Source: Thiosocius sp963759055 (lineage in GTDB: Bacteria; Pseudomonadota; Gammaproteobacteria; Chromatiales; Chromatiaceae). From it: a DNA stretch of 64,000 bases. The stretch lies in NCBI GenBank assembly GCA_963759055.1, contig CAVWYD010000032.1, positions 1 to 64,000 on the forward strand, written 5' to 3'. Below are positions 18,001 to 25,669 of this stretch, piece by piece. Every line of letters starts with the position of its first letter. The first letter of the stretch is position 1. The notes under the pieces were generated by a model. It saw only the letters and a program-made list of their open reading frames with translations, did no database searches and was not told the DNA's origin. The position numbers were made by a program, and so were the translations under genes.

Positions 18001-20155
18001 TGCGGATCTCGAGTTCGGGTACCGGCGCATGTTGCTTGGCGACGCCGAAAGCGTCGACGATATACAGGTGGATGCGCTTGTCGCGGATGGTCTTGCGCGC
18101 ATGCGCCGGCAGTTCCTTCCACACCTCCAGCGGCGTGTGGTGCGACTGCATGATGAGGGTGCCGTCCTCGCCGAGTCCGCGCAAGGGGTTGGTGTGGCTG
18201 AACACCTTGTGGTCCGGCGACACCACGATCTCGACATCTTCGAGTTCCGCGTTGGTGATCTTGATGGGCTCGGGGCTGAGCGAGATATAGAAATTGGTCG
18301 GTGCGCCGCTCTTCTCCGAACCGTATTTCGGCGCCGACTTGGAATGCAGGCCGAGCACGCCGGCGAGGATGTCGGTGAGCAGTTTGCCGGTGGCGACAGT
18401 GCCGTAACCACCGATGGAATGGAACCTGATGCGGAAAGCGCCCTCGGGCAGCAGCGACGGGTTTTCCTCGGTGTCGAAGGCCATGAATTCGGTTTCGGGA
18501 TAGGCCTGCCTGAGACGTTGCTGCAGCGCGGCGTTGGCCGGGGAGGGGTTCTTGTCGAAGAACTGCGATCCCAGGTAGAAGAAAGGCACGTTCAGGCTGC
18601 CCTCCATGTTGCGGTAGGCCGCCACCAGATGGCGCGGCTGCAGGTCGTGCGCGCCCATGCCGAAGATGCCGGTACTGATCTTGGGCAGGGTGGTGATCGG
18701 CGGTATGCCCTGGTGACGGATCAGGCCGGCATTCTCGGCCGCCTTGAACAGCGACTGCGTGACCAGGCTGGTCAGTGCGGTCACTTCCGAACGCTCCAGC
18801 ACGGTCACCGCCTTCTTGCCGTCGAGCACGGCGACGAGTTCGCCCTCGGGGAACGGCTGCAGCAGCTTGATCGAGACCACGCCTGCTTTCATGCCCTGCG
18901 CGCGCAGGTGGGTGACCACGGCTTCGGCGTCATCGGTGACCGAACCCAGGCCGACGATGACGTAGTCGGCGTCATCGGCCATGAAGGTCTGCACCGGGTG
19001 GTAACAGCGGCCGGTGAGGGCACCGTATTCAGCCATCGCCTGCCTGACGAAACGCGGCACCTCGTTGACGAAATGCGTGCGGTGATCGACCAGACCGGCC
19101 TGGAAGTCGGGCTGGTTCTGCACGCCGCCGCTGAGCCCGGGATTGTTGATATCGACCATGGCCGGCACCAGTTGGCGCGTGCCTTTCTCCCAGGCGTGGA
19201 TCCATTGCCGGCGCCACTGGCCATGCAGTTCTTCGGGAATCCAGCCGAGGGTCTCGGCGACCAGTTGACCGTCGTTGTCGGTCTCGATGTCATCGGCGCG
19301 CTGCTCGAGGAACGCGCGTACGGCGTCCATGTTCGCGGGCAGGATGTCGCCGCCGTGATGCTGCAGGTATTGCTGCAACTGGTACACGCGTCCCTTGGCG
19401 CCGTACAGCATCTCCTGTGCCACCGTCGGGCACTTGATACGCCCCGCCGGGTCGCCGAGGAATGTCTTCAGCATCTCGGGTTCCGGCAGCAGGGTCTCGC
19501 ATTGCATGTGGCTGGTGGCGAAACCATCCATCGCGTTGGTGACCGGTACCATCGAAAGCGAACTCACCCGGTAGGCGATGGCGGCGAGGTCGGCCGCCTC
19601 CTGCGGATTGCTGCCGAACAGGATGGTGTAGCCTGACGAAAGCAGGGCGTAGACATCGTCGTGCCCGGCCATTACGTTCAGCGAATGTTTCGACACCACG
19701 CGCGCGGCGACCTGCAACACGAAGCCGCCGACCTTCTTGCCGACGGTGACATAGTGCGATTCCAGCCCGTAGAGGATGCCCTGGCTGGAAGAGGCATTGG
19801 AAATGAACCGCCCACCGGTGAGCGTGGCGCCCATGGCGCCGCTCTGCGCGGAATGCTCGCCCTCGGGCTCGAAGAAAAACGGATGCTTGCCCCACACGTT
19901 GCAGCCACCCTTGGCACGGTAGGCCTCGAACAACTCGGAGATCTCGGTGGAAGGCGTGATGGGGTAGCCGATAACACCGCCGCAGACATGACCCATAACA
20001 TGGGCCACCGCGCCGTTACCATGGATGACGGCCTCGATACCGGGATACGGCACCTCGCCAGCCAGCTCACTTGCGTGCGGCTTGTCCTTCGTTGTCTCCG
20101 TCGATGAAGCCCCGGCCTGGTCGTTGCCCTGGCTTTCGGCTTGCGAATGTCGCAT
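15017..20155 (-). CDS. Giant 2-oxoacid:ferredoxin oxidoreductase (pyruvate:ferredoxin oxidoreductase type)
   Basis: This 1712-residue single-chain enzyme oxidatively decarboxylates, or in reverse carboxylates, a 2-oxoacid, exchanging electrons with ferredoxin. The alpha/TPP-pyrimidine domain is first (about 38-440, VIGYPITPSTEISE), then the gamma domain (about 575-760, GGYGTVATGKLL). Two [4Fe-4S] cysteine sets follow, CTGCMECAVVCPDA (about 877) and CTGCLECVDVCGPG (about 1010). Then come HGACRGCGEV (about 1087) and the TPP site GGDGATYDIGFG (about 1272). It is about 500 residues longer than ordinary PFOR. Additions include a charged coiled-coil insert (about 1107-1165) and a C-terminal domain with CTNCKAC (about 1643) and a distant lone cysteine, resembling a one-cluster ferredoxin. 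The substrate is not readable; pyruvate is likeliest. Confidence 0.9.
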   Translation of the reverse strand: MRHSQAESQGNDQAGASSTETTKDKPHASELAGEVPYPGIEAVIHGNGAVAHVMGHVCGGVIGYPITPSTEISELFEAYRAKGGCNVWGKHPFFFEPEGEHSAQSGAMGATLTGGRFISNASSSQGILYGLESHYVTVGKKVGGFVLQVAARVVSKHSLNVMAGHDDVYALLSSGYTILFGSNPQEAADLAAIAYRVSSLSMVPVTNAMDGFATSHMQCETLLPEPEMLKTFLGDPAGRIKCPTVAQEMLYGAKGRVYQLQQYLQHHGGDILPANMDAVRAFLEQRADDIETDNDGQLVAETLGWIPEELHGQWRRQWIHAWEKGTRQLVPAMVDINNPGLSGGVQNQPDFQAGLVDHRTHFVNEVPRFVRQAMAEYGALTGRCYHPVQTFMADDADYVIVGLGSVTDDAEAVVTHLRAQGMKAGVVSIKLLQPFPEGELVAVLDGKKAVTVLERSEVTALTSLVTQSLFKAAENAGLIRHQGIPPITTLPKISTGIFGMGAHDLQPRHLVAAYRNMEGSLNVPFFYLGSQFFDKNPSPANAALQQRLRQAYPETEFMAFDTEENPSLLPEGAFRIRFHSIGGYGTVATGKLLTDILAGVLGLHSKSAPKYGSEKSGAPTNFYISLSPEPIKITNAELEDVEIVVSPDHKVFSHTNPLRGLGEDGTLIMQSHHTPLEVWKELPAHARKTIRDKRIHLYIVDAFGVAKQHAPVPELEIRMMGIAFIGAICGHVDRIAAGSTEEAILQKVEQQVVKKFGAKGQVVVESNMKVVRDGMEATIKVDYSTAEFEQADRLMVVQPAQGVEVSACMSRATCSSVTNGLFDPEYYKEIVADRFKDGSIGEAAVMPGSGLFIPMASAAWKDKGLFRLEVPEYSEHLCTGCMECAVVCPDAAIPNTVHEIHDLLLTAINQLEVTDAHRQQMSSQVFPLTKSIRETYRNLPSKDPKTFSAIVAEAIPELEIDNASLQHDYDRLVAALECFPVAKTRPFFDAMEKKAAGTGGLYSVNIDPWKCTGCLECVDVCGPGALSARHQSRAAQARMEQNFSFLSKLPNTAARFTENALQPGGDSKRLMLDHDNYYAMTGGHGACRGCGEVTAIRLLTATNRAIHEHKRKLHIHELEKLIADLGAKLETVQQDEQDPQRRERMQQTIRTLEQRLYLFEGGPTGDGPSGAAIANATGCSSVYASTFPSNPYKNPWVNSLFQDTPAVAKGIFEGVCATAVDDYRALRTARLDLEDNYDPATHDAKFKCFNWHHFSAEERALLPAVISMGGDGATYDIGFGALSRVLVSETPLKVVVLNTGAYSNTGGQTSTSSFTAQDSDLTRFGVAHRGKHEDRKELGLIAAFHPNVLVIQTCAAMQSHFMKNVMDFLTYNESPAVFDTYTTCQPEHGIADDAGSRRAILAVESRMYPLFVHDPRRGDTLAERFSLEGNPEIGKDWITTTLDYIDDEGNARLLEIPYTAADFALQEGRFSKHFRPIKGDIAGEPVPIHEFIDLGETERYGKIPFIWSTDADRKLVKLTMTHAMVTLTAERRRNWRMLEYLGGLHIEHMQTSHHQELEEWQQRYQQSNVAREASIDSIARGMAELASVSGAPASPSLKGIPVNVIGAAEAAVPAATQQASAPAQAVASGVKPVEITEADMPKCTNCKACYQDVSELFEKTTIVVEGASKVVSRVIPGIFDRVELTRELVQRASRVADECDAEIIRFNPPAQA

Positions 20156-20660
20156 CGTTTTCTCCTGAACCGGCTATCGCTCGCCGGCTGGCTTGTGAGA
20201 TCGAATCATCATACCCGCAGCAGGGGCCGGAGTAGCCGCCGAAACGGCATGTCGATGTCTCAAATATGACTTAGCACAATTTGTTCAGCTTCTGTTACTG
20301 TTTGCTTTTTTATCATCGAGCAACCATGCCAGCTCAGCGCTGACCCGTCCAACGAATACATATCCCGGATCGCCTGCAATGATTCCACGCCGTCCTGGAT
20401 TGGTTTCTGCAACGCCTCGCACCATGCAGATCAGGCCCGTGCCACCGGCTGCTTGTTGATCACCGCGGCACACCGCCTGCGCCGCGTCGTCTTCAGCAGA
20501 TGCACTGCCGGAATTGACCGCACAGAGGCCCCCGCCATGACCGAGTCCGTGGTTTCCTGCCGAAGCCTGCAGCCTTGGGTTGGCGGGTCTCCAGGAAATA
20601 TAGAACTTCTGAGACCAACTGACATACCTGCCGCAGAAATTGACGTAACTCATTGACAAA

Positions 20661-20781
20661 TATGGTGTCCAGGGATCGAGTCGACCGACTCGTCAGGCGC
20701 GAATCGGAACAGCCGAAGGCTGGCCCGAAGGGCGGAGTCCAGGGATGGACTTCGTAACCGCCGACACGGGGATTTCCAATG
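20661..20781 (-). other. Split 3'-half copy of tRNA-Phe (attachment-site-like)
   Basis: Positions 20661-20684 (TATGGTGTCCAGGGA then TCGAGTCGA) repeat the 3' end of the intact tRNA-Phe at 21974-21998 with few changes. Positions 20757-20781 contain GCCGACACGGGGATTT, identical to the next part of that tRNA up to its anticodon loop. About 72 bases of palindromic DNA separate the two blocks. The copy has the same orientation as the real tRNA and lies about 1.3 kb beyond its 3' end. Elements that integrate at tRNA genes leave exactly such a far-end duplicate of the 3' half. No integrase gene remains between the copies. Confidence 0.65.
20677..20751. repeat. Multi-hairpin palindromic element inside the tRNA-Phe copy
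   Basis: Four small hairpins follow one another: CGAGTCG-AC-CGACTCG (20677-20692), AGCC-GAA-GGCT (20711-20721), GCCC-GAA-GGGC (20723-20733) and AGTCCA-GGGA-TGGACT (20736-20751). The composition resembles extragenic palindromic repeats of proteobacteria. It interrupts the T-arm region of the tRNA-derived copy, so it probably arrived after the duplication formed. Confidence 0.6.
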
Positions 20782-20845
20782 CCTATAAAATCAATAACTT
20801 ACTGATTTTGTTGAAACCGGCAATCCGCGCGATAGTTAGGTAAAG

Positions 20846-21595
20846 TCAAGTTGATTCAATAGCTTGTGTTAATTTGGCCAAGACTGGGAAATTTCGGCGG
20901 TGTACCGAGGATTCGCCGGAAACCCATAAAAAACTTCTATCAGCAGACGCCGAGGATCCGGCCTCCAGTGCGCTCGGTACGTGATACCGACAGGCTGAGC
21001 AGCGGCTTGAAGTAGCAGTCGAGCTTATCCCGTCGATCGCTTGTGGCGGGTGAATCTCATGAGCCGGGCGCATCCCAATGAAGAGGGAGCCGGGTGTTGT
21101 GAGCGCCTTGAGCGGCACCGCCTCCACGGAGTCGCCCAATGGGTAGCGCTTGGCCCCGGGGTAGATCACCGCCACCCGTTCGAGCCCGAGATCATCCAAA
21201 GCGATGCGTATCGAGGCGGTTAGCTTGGGTGCATCGGCGCGCTTGCACTCCACGCCGAGCAAGCGAACGCCACGGCGCAGCAGCAGATCGATCTCAGCGC
21301 CCTGGTGTGTGGCCCAAAACCAGGCCTGGTCGAACGGCTCAGTGGCCAGCACCTGTTCGATCGCGAAGCCTTCCCACGAGGCACCGAGCTTCGGATGAGA
21401 GAGCAGGGCTTTCGCGGTCTCGAGCCCGAGTAGGTGGTGCAGCAGACCACTATCGCGCACGCCGATCTTCGGCGATTTGACCTGCCGCTTGCCGAGGTTG
21501 GCGTGCCATGGCTGGAGCTGCCGCAGCACGAGGGTCGTCTTACCCACCTGGCGCGGGCCAGTGAGCACGGTCACCGGGGTGCGGGCGATGCCCAT
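20846..21595 (-). pseudogene. AAA ATPase/DUF4143 protein with internal deletion
   Basis: The frame begins with the Walker A segment of the AAA_14/DUF4143 family (VLTGPRQVGKTTLVLRQL). It then jumps straight to that family's C-terminal part (QPWHANLGKR, RDSGLLHHLLGL, GASWEGFAIEQVL, GAEIDLLLRRG, LGVECKRADAP). About 200 residues that normally hold the rest of the ATPase domain are missing, although the junction stays in frame. After VPLKAL the match ends and the last 80 codons read unrelated serine-rich sequence. The N terminus also starts later than usual. Such proteins are often linked to mobile or toxin-antitoxin-like loci but have no firm function. It lies between the two tRNA-Phe copies and is probably inert. 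Confidence 0.75.
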
Positions 21596-21923
21596 GGCAC
21601 CCGCATATGACCAAGTAATTCGGTCTCCTAATGGGCGATTTTCATCGTTTTAGGCAGTATGAAAGGCTTTTTCCGCCAACTGAATCACGTGATCGCAGCC
21701 ATCGACACCATGAGTAAAGCATTGTTTACCAGAGAGCGGGTTGCGTGAAGCCTGCTGTACCGCCGGCGACCTGCCCAGATTGGGCAGAACGGTACCCAAT
21801 CCAGGCAAATTGCACTCGGGCGATTCACTGCCGGGTTGGTCAGGCAATAACAAGCACCGAGCGTTCAAAAAAATTGCAGTGCCGAAAACTCGCTTGGCAG
21901 CCTTAAACCAAAATATACACCAA
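21596..21923. other. Gene-free stretch between ATPase remnant and tRNA-Phe terminator
   Basis: I see no gene here. A plus-strand frame from 21741 runs through the tRNA and is spurious. The right half is AT-rich compared with the surroundings. The region would lie inside the proposed tRNA-linked integrated element. Confidence 0.4.
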
Positions 21924-21959
21924 CAAAAAAACCCGCCAGAAAACCTGAGCGGGGTTTTT
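21924..21959 (-). terminator. Intrinsic terminator downstream of tRNA-Phe
   Basis: On the minus strand AAACCCCGC pairs with GCGGGTTT around a 12-base loop, and the stem runs directly into a T-run (complement of the A-run at 21925-21931). It sits 17-50 bases past the tRNA 3' end, the expected place for transcription stop. Confidence 0.75.
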
Positions 21960-21975
21960 CAAACATATAGTTATA

Positions 21976-22051
<76 letters not shown>

Positions 22052-22145
22052 ATAAAATCTTTAATACACCGCTGGCGGCGCCAAAGAGGGCGGTATTAAA
22101 GCGACCGGGGGCCTATGAGTCAAGTATCCGGGAGGTCAGGCCGTT

Positions 22146-22412
22146 TCACTCCGGCTTGAAATCAGGCGGGGCCTCGGCACCCTCGCCGAAGAAGAATTTG
22201 TCCATCTGCTCTTCTAGAAACGTACGTGATTTTGGGTCCATGGGGCTGAGGCGGTATTCGTTGATCAACATGGTCTGGTGCTTCAGCCACTGTTGCCAGC
22301 CTTCTTTCGACACATTTTCAAGCACGCGCTTACCCAGCTCGCCCGGATAAGGCTGCCGGTCGAGGCCCTCGGCCTCCTGTTTGAGACGCACGCAGTTCAC
22401 CATTTCACCCAT
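22146..22412 (-). CDS. yggX: Probable Fe(2+)-trafficking protein YggX
   Basis: YggX is a small cytosolic protein linked to iron handling and protection of Fe-S clusters from oxidation. The 88-residue product keeps the family core: a conserved cysteine in MVNCVRL, then EAEGLDRQPYPGELGKR and WQQWLKHQTMLINEYRL. I chose ATG 22412 because GGAG lies seven bases upstream and the distance from the start to the conserved cysteine fits relatives. GTG 22424 and ATG 22403 are in-frame alternatives. It follows mutY by 14 bases. The mutY-yggX pair is conserved in E. coli and many gammaproteobacteria, linking oxidative DNA repair with Fe-S protection. Confidence 0.95.
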   Translation of the reverse strand: MGEMVNCVRLKQEAEGLDRQPYPGELGKRVLENVSKEGWQQWLKHQTMLINEYRLSPMDPKSRTFLEEQMDKFFFGEGAEAPPDFKPE

Positions 22413-22426
22413 TTCGTTCTCCACTG

Positions 22427-23479
22427 CTAATCGAGGTCTGACATTTCGTCCAGCAGGCGTGCCACGGGAGCTGCCAGGCCGACTTTCTCAGGTTGCCGAG
22501 GGTTATACCAAAGCCGCTGGTCAGCCTCCAGCACGTCGCAACCCGGTTGATTCAGCAGGATTTCCACGGGTTCGATATCAAGATGAAAATGGCTGAAGGT
22601 ATGCCGGCGTAAAGCCAGGGTCCGGCCAACGATGGCCGGCTTTTGCAGGCGGCCCTCGCACCAGTCGAGTGGTTCGACATCCATGGTGACCTCGGGCAGA
22701 CACCACAGCCCACCCCAGACGCCCGTCGGCGGACGTCGCTCCAGCAGCACAGCCCCCGAAGGCTCTCGCACCAGCAACATGCGGACCTTGCGCTGCGGGA
22801 GAGACTTTTTCGGTTTTCTCCCCGGGAAATCCTGCGGCCGGCCCAGTCTGAGCGCGGCGCAGCCATCGTTCAGCGGACAGTCATTGCAGCCGGGCCTGGT
22901 CCGGGTGCAGACAGTGGCCCCCAGATCCATCATGGCCTGATTGTAATCGGCCACGCGCTGCCTCGGCGTCAATGCCTCGGCCCGTTCCCACAGACGATTC
23001 AGTACCGCGGTGCGCCCGGGCCACCCCGGCTCGCCGAAATAACGGGCCAGGACCCGTTTCACATTGCCGTCGAGAATGACCTGGCGCTGCCCCCCCGCCA
23101 GGGAAAGAATGGCCGCCGCCGTCGAACGCCCAACCCCGGGCAGCCGCTGCATGCCGGTAAGGTCATTCGGTAATGCACCACCCAATTCGTCGCATACCAG
23201 CTGCGCCGCGCGGTGAAGGTTGCGTGCCCGCGCGTAATAGCCGAGCCCCGACCAGTGGTGCAGCACCTCATCCACCGGTGCGGCCGCCAGCGCCTCGACC
23301 GCGGGAAACCGCGCCATGAAACGCTCATAGTAGGGAATCACCGTCGCGACCTGGGTCTGCTGCAACATGATCTCGGACACCCAGACCCGATAGGCCGAGA
23401 CATCCTGTTGCCATGGCAGCTGCTTGCGACCATGGGCATCAAACCAGGTCAACACGCGTTCCGAAAAGTCGGTGTTCAC
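22427..23479 (-). CDS. mutY: A/G-specific adenine DNA glycosylase MutY
   Basis: MutY removes adenine mispaired with 8-oxoguanine. The helix-hairpin-helix glycosylase domain is N-terminal (VWVSEIMLQQTQVATVIPYY, LPGVGRSTAAAILSL), with the catalytic aspartate in ILDGNVKRVLARYFG. The [4Fe-4S] ligands follow the C-x6-C-x2-C-x5-C pattern in CTRTRPGCNDCPLNDGC. The C-terminal NUDIX-like domain that recognises 8-oxoG is present (RRPPTGVWGGLWCLPE, FSHFHLDIEP). The GTG start at 23479 overlaps the upstream stop as GTGA and aligns with the E. coli start; ATG 23497 is the alternative. Coupling to the DUF2007 gene upstream is likely. Confidence 0.95.
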   Translation of the reverse strand: MNTDFSERVLTWFDAHGRKQLPWQQDVSAYRVWVSEIMLQQTQVATVIPYYERFMARFPAVEALAAAPVDEVLHHWSGLGYYARARNLHRAAQLVCDELGGALPNDLTGMQRLPGVGRSTAAAILSLAGGQRQVILDGNVKRVLARYFGEPGWPGRTAVLNRLWERAEALTPRQRVADYNQAMMDLGATVCTRTRPGCNDCPLNDGCAALRLGRPQDFPGRKPKKSLPQRKVRMLLVREPSGAVLLERRPPTGVWGGLWCLPEVTMDVEPLDWCEGRLQKPAIVGRTLALRRHTFSHFHLDIEPVEILLNQPGCDVLEADQRLWYNPRQPEKVGLAAPVARLLDEMSDLD

Positions 23480-23790
23480 TGGCGCGCTGTGCCACATTGC
23501 CAGCAGATGTCGAAACCGGCATCGACCTGCGCCCCGCAGCCGGGACAAACCCAGGGACCCTTCTTCGGCAAGCTGCCCCGGCTGGCGAGAAAGCCGTCCA
23601 GTACCCCCTGGGCGGCCGGCAGATCTTCGTTGTTGATCAGCCAGACCCAGGGGAAATTCACTGCGGACAGTTCCCCGGCCGCGCCACTGAGGTACTCACC
23701 CAGCACTGTCGCCTCTATGCGATGCGCGGCGAGCGCATCGACCAACTGGCGCGCCTCCAGGCTGTCACGCGCTTCATAGAATTTGAGCAT
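23476..23790 (-). CDS. DUF2007 domain protein with C-terminal zinc ribbon
   Basis: This 104-residue cytosolic protein has a DUF2007 domain (MLKFYEARDSLEARQLVDAL, then VLGEYLSGAAGEL and PWVWLINNEDL), a small PII-like ferredoxin-type fold of unknown function. A C-terminal zinc-ribbon follows with two CxxC pairs, CPGC and CWQC. I chose ATG 23790 because DUF2007 proteins begin right at the first strand; the frame extends upstream to 23826 without added homology. It overlaps mutY by four bases, suggesting a DUF2007-mutY-yggX operon. A regulatory or sensing role is inference only. Confidence 0.85.
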   Translation of the reverse strand: MLKFYEARDSLEARQLVDALAAHRIEATVLGEYLSGAAGELSAVNFPWVWLINNEDLPAAQGVLDGFLASRGSLPKKGPWVCPGCGAQVDAGFDICWQCGTARQ

Positions 23791-23880
23791 TGGCGATTTG
23801 ATACAATTCGTCTGGCCAACCATCATGCGCGATCAGCGCGATTGCGCATAGTCCCGAGTTTCCAAAGGCTGTACCACTCC

Positions 23881-24477
23881 ATGAAAAATCTGAAACAACC
23901 CCTGATCCTGGGCCTGCTCGCCGCCATCAGCATCGCTATCGGGCTGTGGGCGGGCATGCAGAGCGAATCAAGAAAGGCTCCGGGGTATCCGGATCTCGGC
24001 GGTGATTTCACCCTGATGTCGGACAAGGGTCCGGTCCGGCTGGAAGACTTCCGGGGCAAGGTCGTGCCCATCTATTTCGGATTCACGCACTGCCCCGACG
24101 TCTGTATCACTTCGCTGAGCGCCATCGCCGCCGCCCTGGACAAGCTGACGGATGATGAACGCAGCCAGATTCAACCGCTGTTCATCAGTATCGACCCCGA
24201 ACGCGATGACCCCGCCCGGGTCGGTGAGTACGCGCGCTATTTCGATCCTTCCATCATCGGTTTGACCGGCTCGCTGGAAGAGGTGAGCAAGGTCGCCAAG
24301 AGCCATTTCGTCATCTTCGAAAAGGTGCCGCTGGATGATTCAAACATGGGCTACACCATGGACCATTCGTCCATCTTTTATGTCGTGGGCCGGGACGGAG
24401 TGGTCCGCGCGCTGATTCATCATGGCGAAACGCCGGAAGAGATGGCCAAGGTATTGCGTGAAGCGCTGTCGAGCTGA
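23881..24477 (+). CDS. SCO1/SenC copper chaperone-like protein
   Basis: SCO1 proteins deliver copper to, or reduce thiols in, the Cu-A site of cytochrome c oxidase. The 198-residue protein has an N-terminal membrane anchor (about residues 5-24) and a thioredoxin fold facing the periplasm. Copper ligands are visible: CPDVC at about residues 71-75 and the conserved histidine in TMDHSSIFYVV (about 161). GKVVPIYFGFTHCPDVC and ISIDPERDDP are family hallmarks. The gene is divergent from the DUF2007 gene. A cytochrome c gene follows 214 bases downstream, which fits a role in respiration, although no oxidase is in the window. Confidence 0.92.
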   Translation: MKNLKQPLILGLLAAISIAIGLWAGMQSESRKAPGYPDLGGDFTLMSDKGPVRLEDFRGKVVPIYFGFTHCPDVCITSLSAIAAALDKLTDDERSQIQPLFISIDPERDDPARVGEYARYFDPSIIGLTGSLEEVSKVAKSHFVIFEKVPLDDSNMGYTMDHSSIFYVVGRDGVVRALIHHGETPEEMAKVLREALSS

Positions 24478-24691
24478 GCCGGGGCGCAGGCGTCACTCCA
24501 TTCTTGTCCGCGCTTTACGCAGAGCGAACCCCCGGCGGTTGGTATCGACTGACTTCCTTGCCCCGGCCGGCCCGAGTCTCGGCTAAATCACGGATTCTCA
24601 GAATAAATGACACAAAAGCCTTAAGACGGGCTTAAGCTTACGCGTGCATTTCAATGAACTAACCATAACGAGACAAAGAGAGGAATGGGGA

Positions 24692-25399
24692 ATGGAAAAC
24701 AGAATTCGAACCGGGGTGATATCGCTCACGATGCTGCTTACCGCCGGCATGACAAGCGCCGCAATGGCCGAGACCGAATCATCCAAGGCGCGCGGAGGGC
24801 AGCTTTACGACAAATGGTACGCCGTGGTGGGGGCAAAAAAGCCAACCACTTCTCACCCCCTGTATCCGGCAGACAAAAAATACGCGAATGAGCCGAAATC
24901 CAACTGGCGCTGCAAGGAGTGCCACGGCTGGGACTACATGGGCGTCGACGGCGCCTACAAATCAGGCACGCACGCCTCCGGCATCAAGGGCATCAACGGT
25001 GCAGCCGGGCGTGACACGGGTGAGATCGTCGCCCTTCTGAAGGACGAAAAACACGGCTACGGCGACAAGCTGGGTGATGCAGACCTGCAGGACCTGGCCA
25101 TGTTCGTCAGCGCGGGACAGGTGGACATGGATCCCTATATCGACCGGGCAACCAAAAAGCCCAAGGGCGATGCGGCTAAGGGTGCCGCCTACTTCAACAC
25201 CATGTGCGCCAACTGCCACGGCAAGGACGGTAAGAAGCCGAAAGAAATGAAGCCCTTTGCGAAGCAGATGGGCAATCCCTGGGAGGTCATGCACAAGATC
25301 CTCAACGGTCAGCCGGATGAGGAGATGCCTGCGCTGCGTGCCCTCGACCGCCAGGTCGTCGCGGACATCTTGAGCCACATGGCGACTCTGTCGGAATAG
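24692..25399 (+). CDS. Periplasmic diheme c-type cytochrome
   Basis: This 235-residue secreted electron carrier has two haem-attachment motifs: CKECH at about residue 74, in a long N-terminal domain, and CANCH at about 172, in a class-I-like C-terminal domain. The signal peptide runs to about residue 27 (LLTAGMTSAAMAE). ATG 24692 is preceded by GAGGAATGGGG, a good ribosome site; the longer reading from 24644 would spoil the signal peptide. Lysine and aspartate are abundant. Similar diheme cytochromes carry electrons from sulfur or other inorganic oxidations in lithotrophs, but the donor cannot be told from sequence. A strong terminator follows. Confidence 0.88.
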   Translation: MENRIRTGVISLTMLLTAGMTSAAMAETESSKARGGQLYDKWYAVVGAKKPTTSHPLYPADKKYANEPKSNWRCKECHGWDYMGVDGAYKSGTHASGIKGINGAAGRDTGEIVALLKDEKHGYGDKLGDADLQDLAMFVSAGQVDMDPYIDRATKKPKGDAAKGAAYFNTMCANCHGKDGKKPKEMKPFAKQMGNPWEVMHKILNGQPDEEMPALRALDRQVVADILSHMATLSE

Positions 25400-25422
25400 G
25401 CCTGCCGCGTATGTGTTGGAAG

Positions 25423-25454
25423 TGGCCGGCTGCCTTCGGGCCCGGCCATTTTTT
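25423..25454 (+). terminator. Intrinsic terminator after the cytochrome gene
   Basis: TGGCCGG pairs with CCGGCCA around a 12-base loop and is followed by six Ts (25449-25454). It starts 24 bases past the cytochrome stop codon. Confidence 0.85.
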
Positions 25455-25478
25455 GTGGCCACAAGTTCGAGGCAAAAA

Positions 25479-25552
25479 TGGAGCGGGTGAAGGGAATCGA
25501 ACCCTCATTAGAAGCTTGGGAAGCTCCTGTTCTACCATTGAACTACACCCGC
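25479..25552 (-). tRNA. tRNA-Gly (CCC)
   Basis: The 74-base minus-strand gene has acceptor stem GCGGGTG/CACCCGC, an encoded CCA (complement of TGG at 25479-25481), D-arm GTTCAATGGTAGAAC and T-arm GGGTTCGATTCCC. The anticodon stem GGAGC/GCTTC, with one G-U pair, encloses TTCCCAA, giving anticodon CCC. A partial copy of its 5' end lies at 25670-25693. Confidence 0.95.
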
Positions 25553-25669
25553 ACTCTGGTACTGCGTAGCGGCAACATGTGCCATTGACGTCCCTGTAAG
25601 GCCATCCGGCCGCACATCCCTGTCCGGCGTTCGCACGACTGCCTTTGTCCACCGGACAAACGATTCACG

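Larger units (their letters stand above)
20156..20845. other. Long gene-poor stretch with tRNA-derived and palindromic fragments
   Basis: These 690 bases lie upstream of the oxidoreductase gene and before the truncated ATPase gene. Open frames on both strands (minus 20285-20659, plus 20453-20656) show no recognisable domain and no good ribosome site, so I do not call them. The promoter of the oxidoreductase gene should be near 20160-20280. From 20661 onward the sequence contains a split copy of tRNA-Phe and a run of small hairpins. AAAATCA...TGATTTT near 20790-20810 is another short inverted repeat. Confidence 0.5.

Noticed and set aside
15086..19636. A plus-strand open frame of 1516 codons opposite the oxidoreductase gene
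   Set aside because: It is the exact antisense of a well-conserved gene. Its arginine-, leucine- and histidine-rich product has no domain, and GC-rich codon use alone keeps such frames open.
20285..20659. Minus-strand 124-codon frame upstream of the oxidoreductase gene
   Set aside because: It has no ribosome site, no family and odd composition. It lies in a region of fragments and is probably noncoding.
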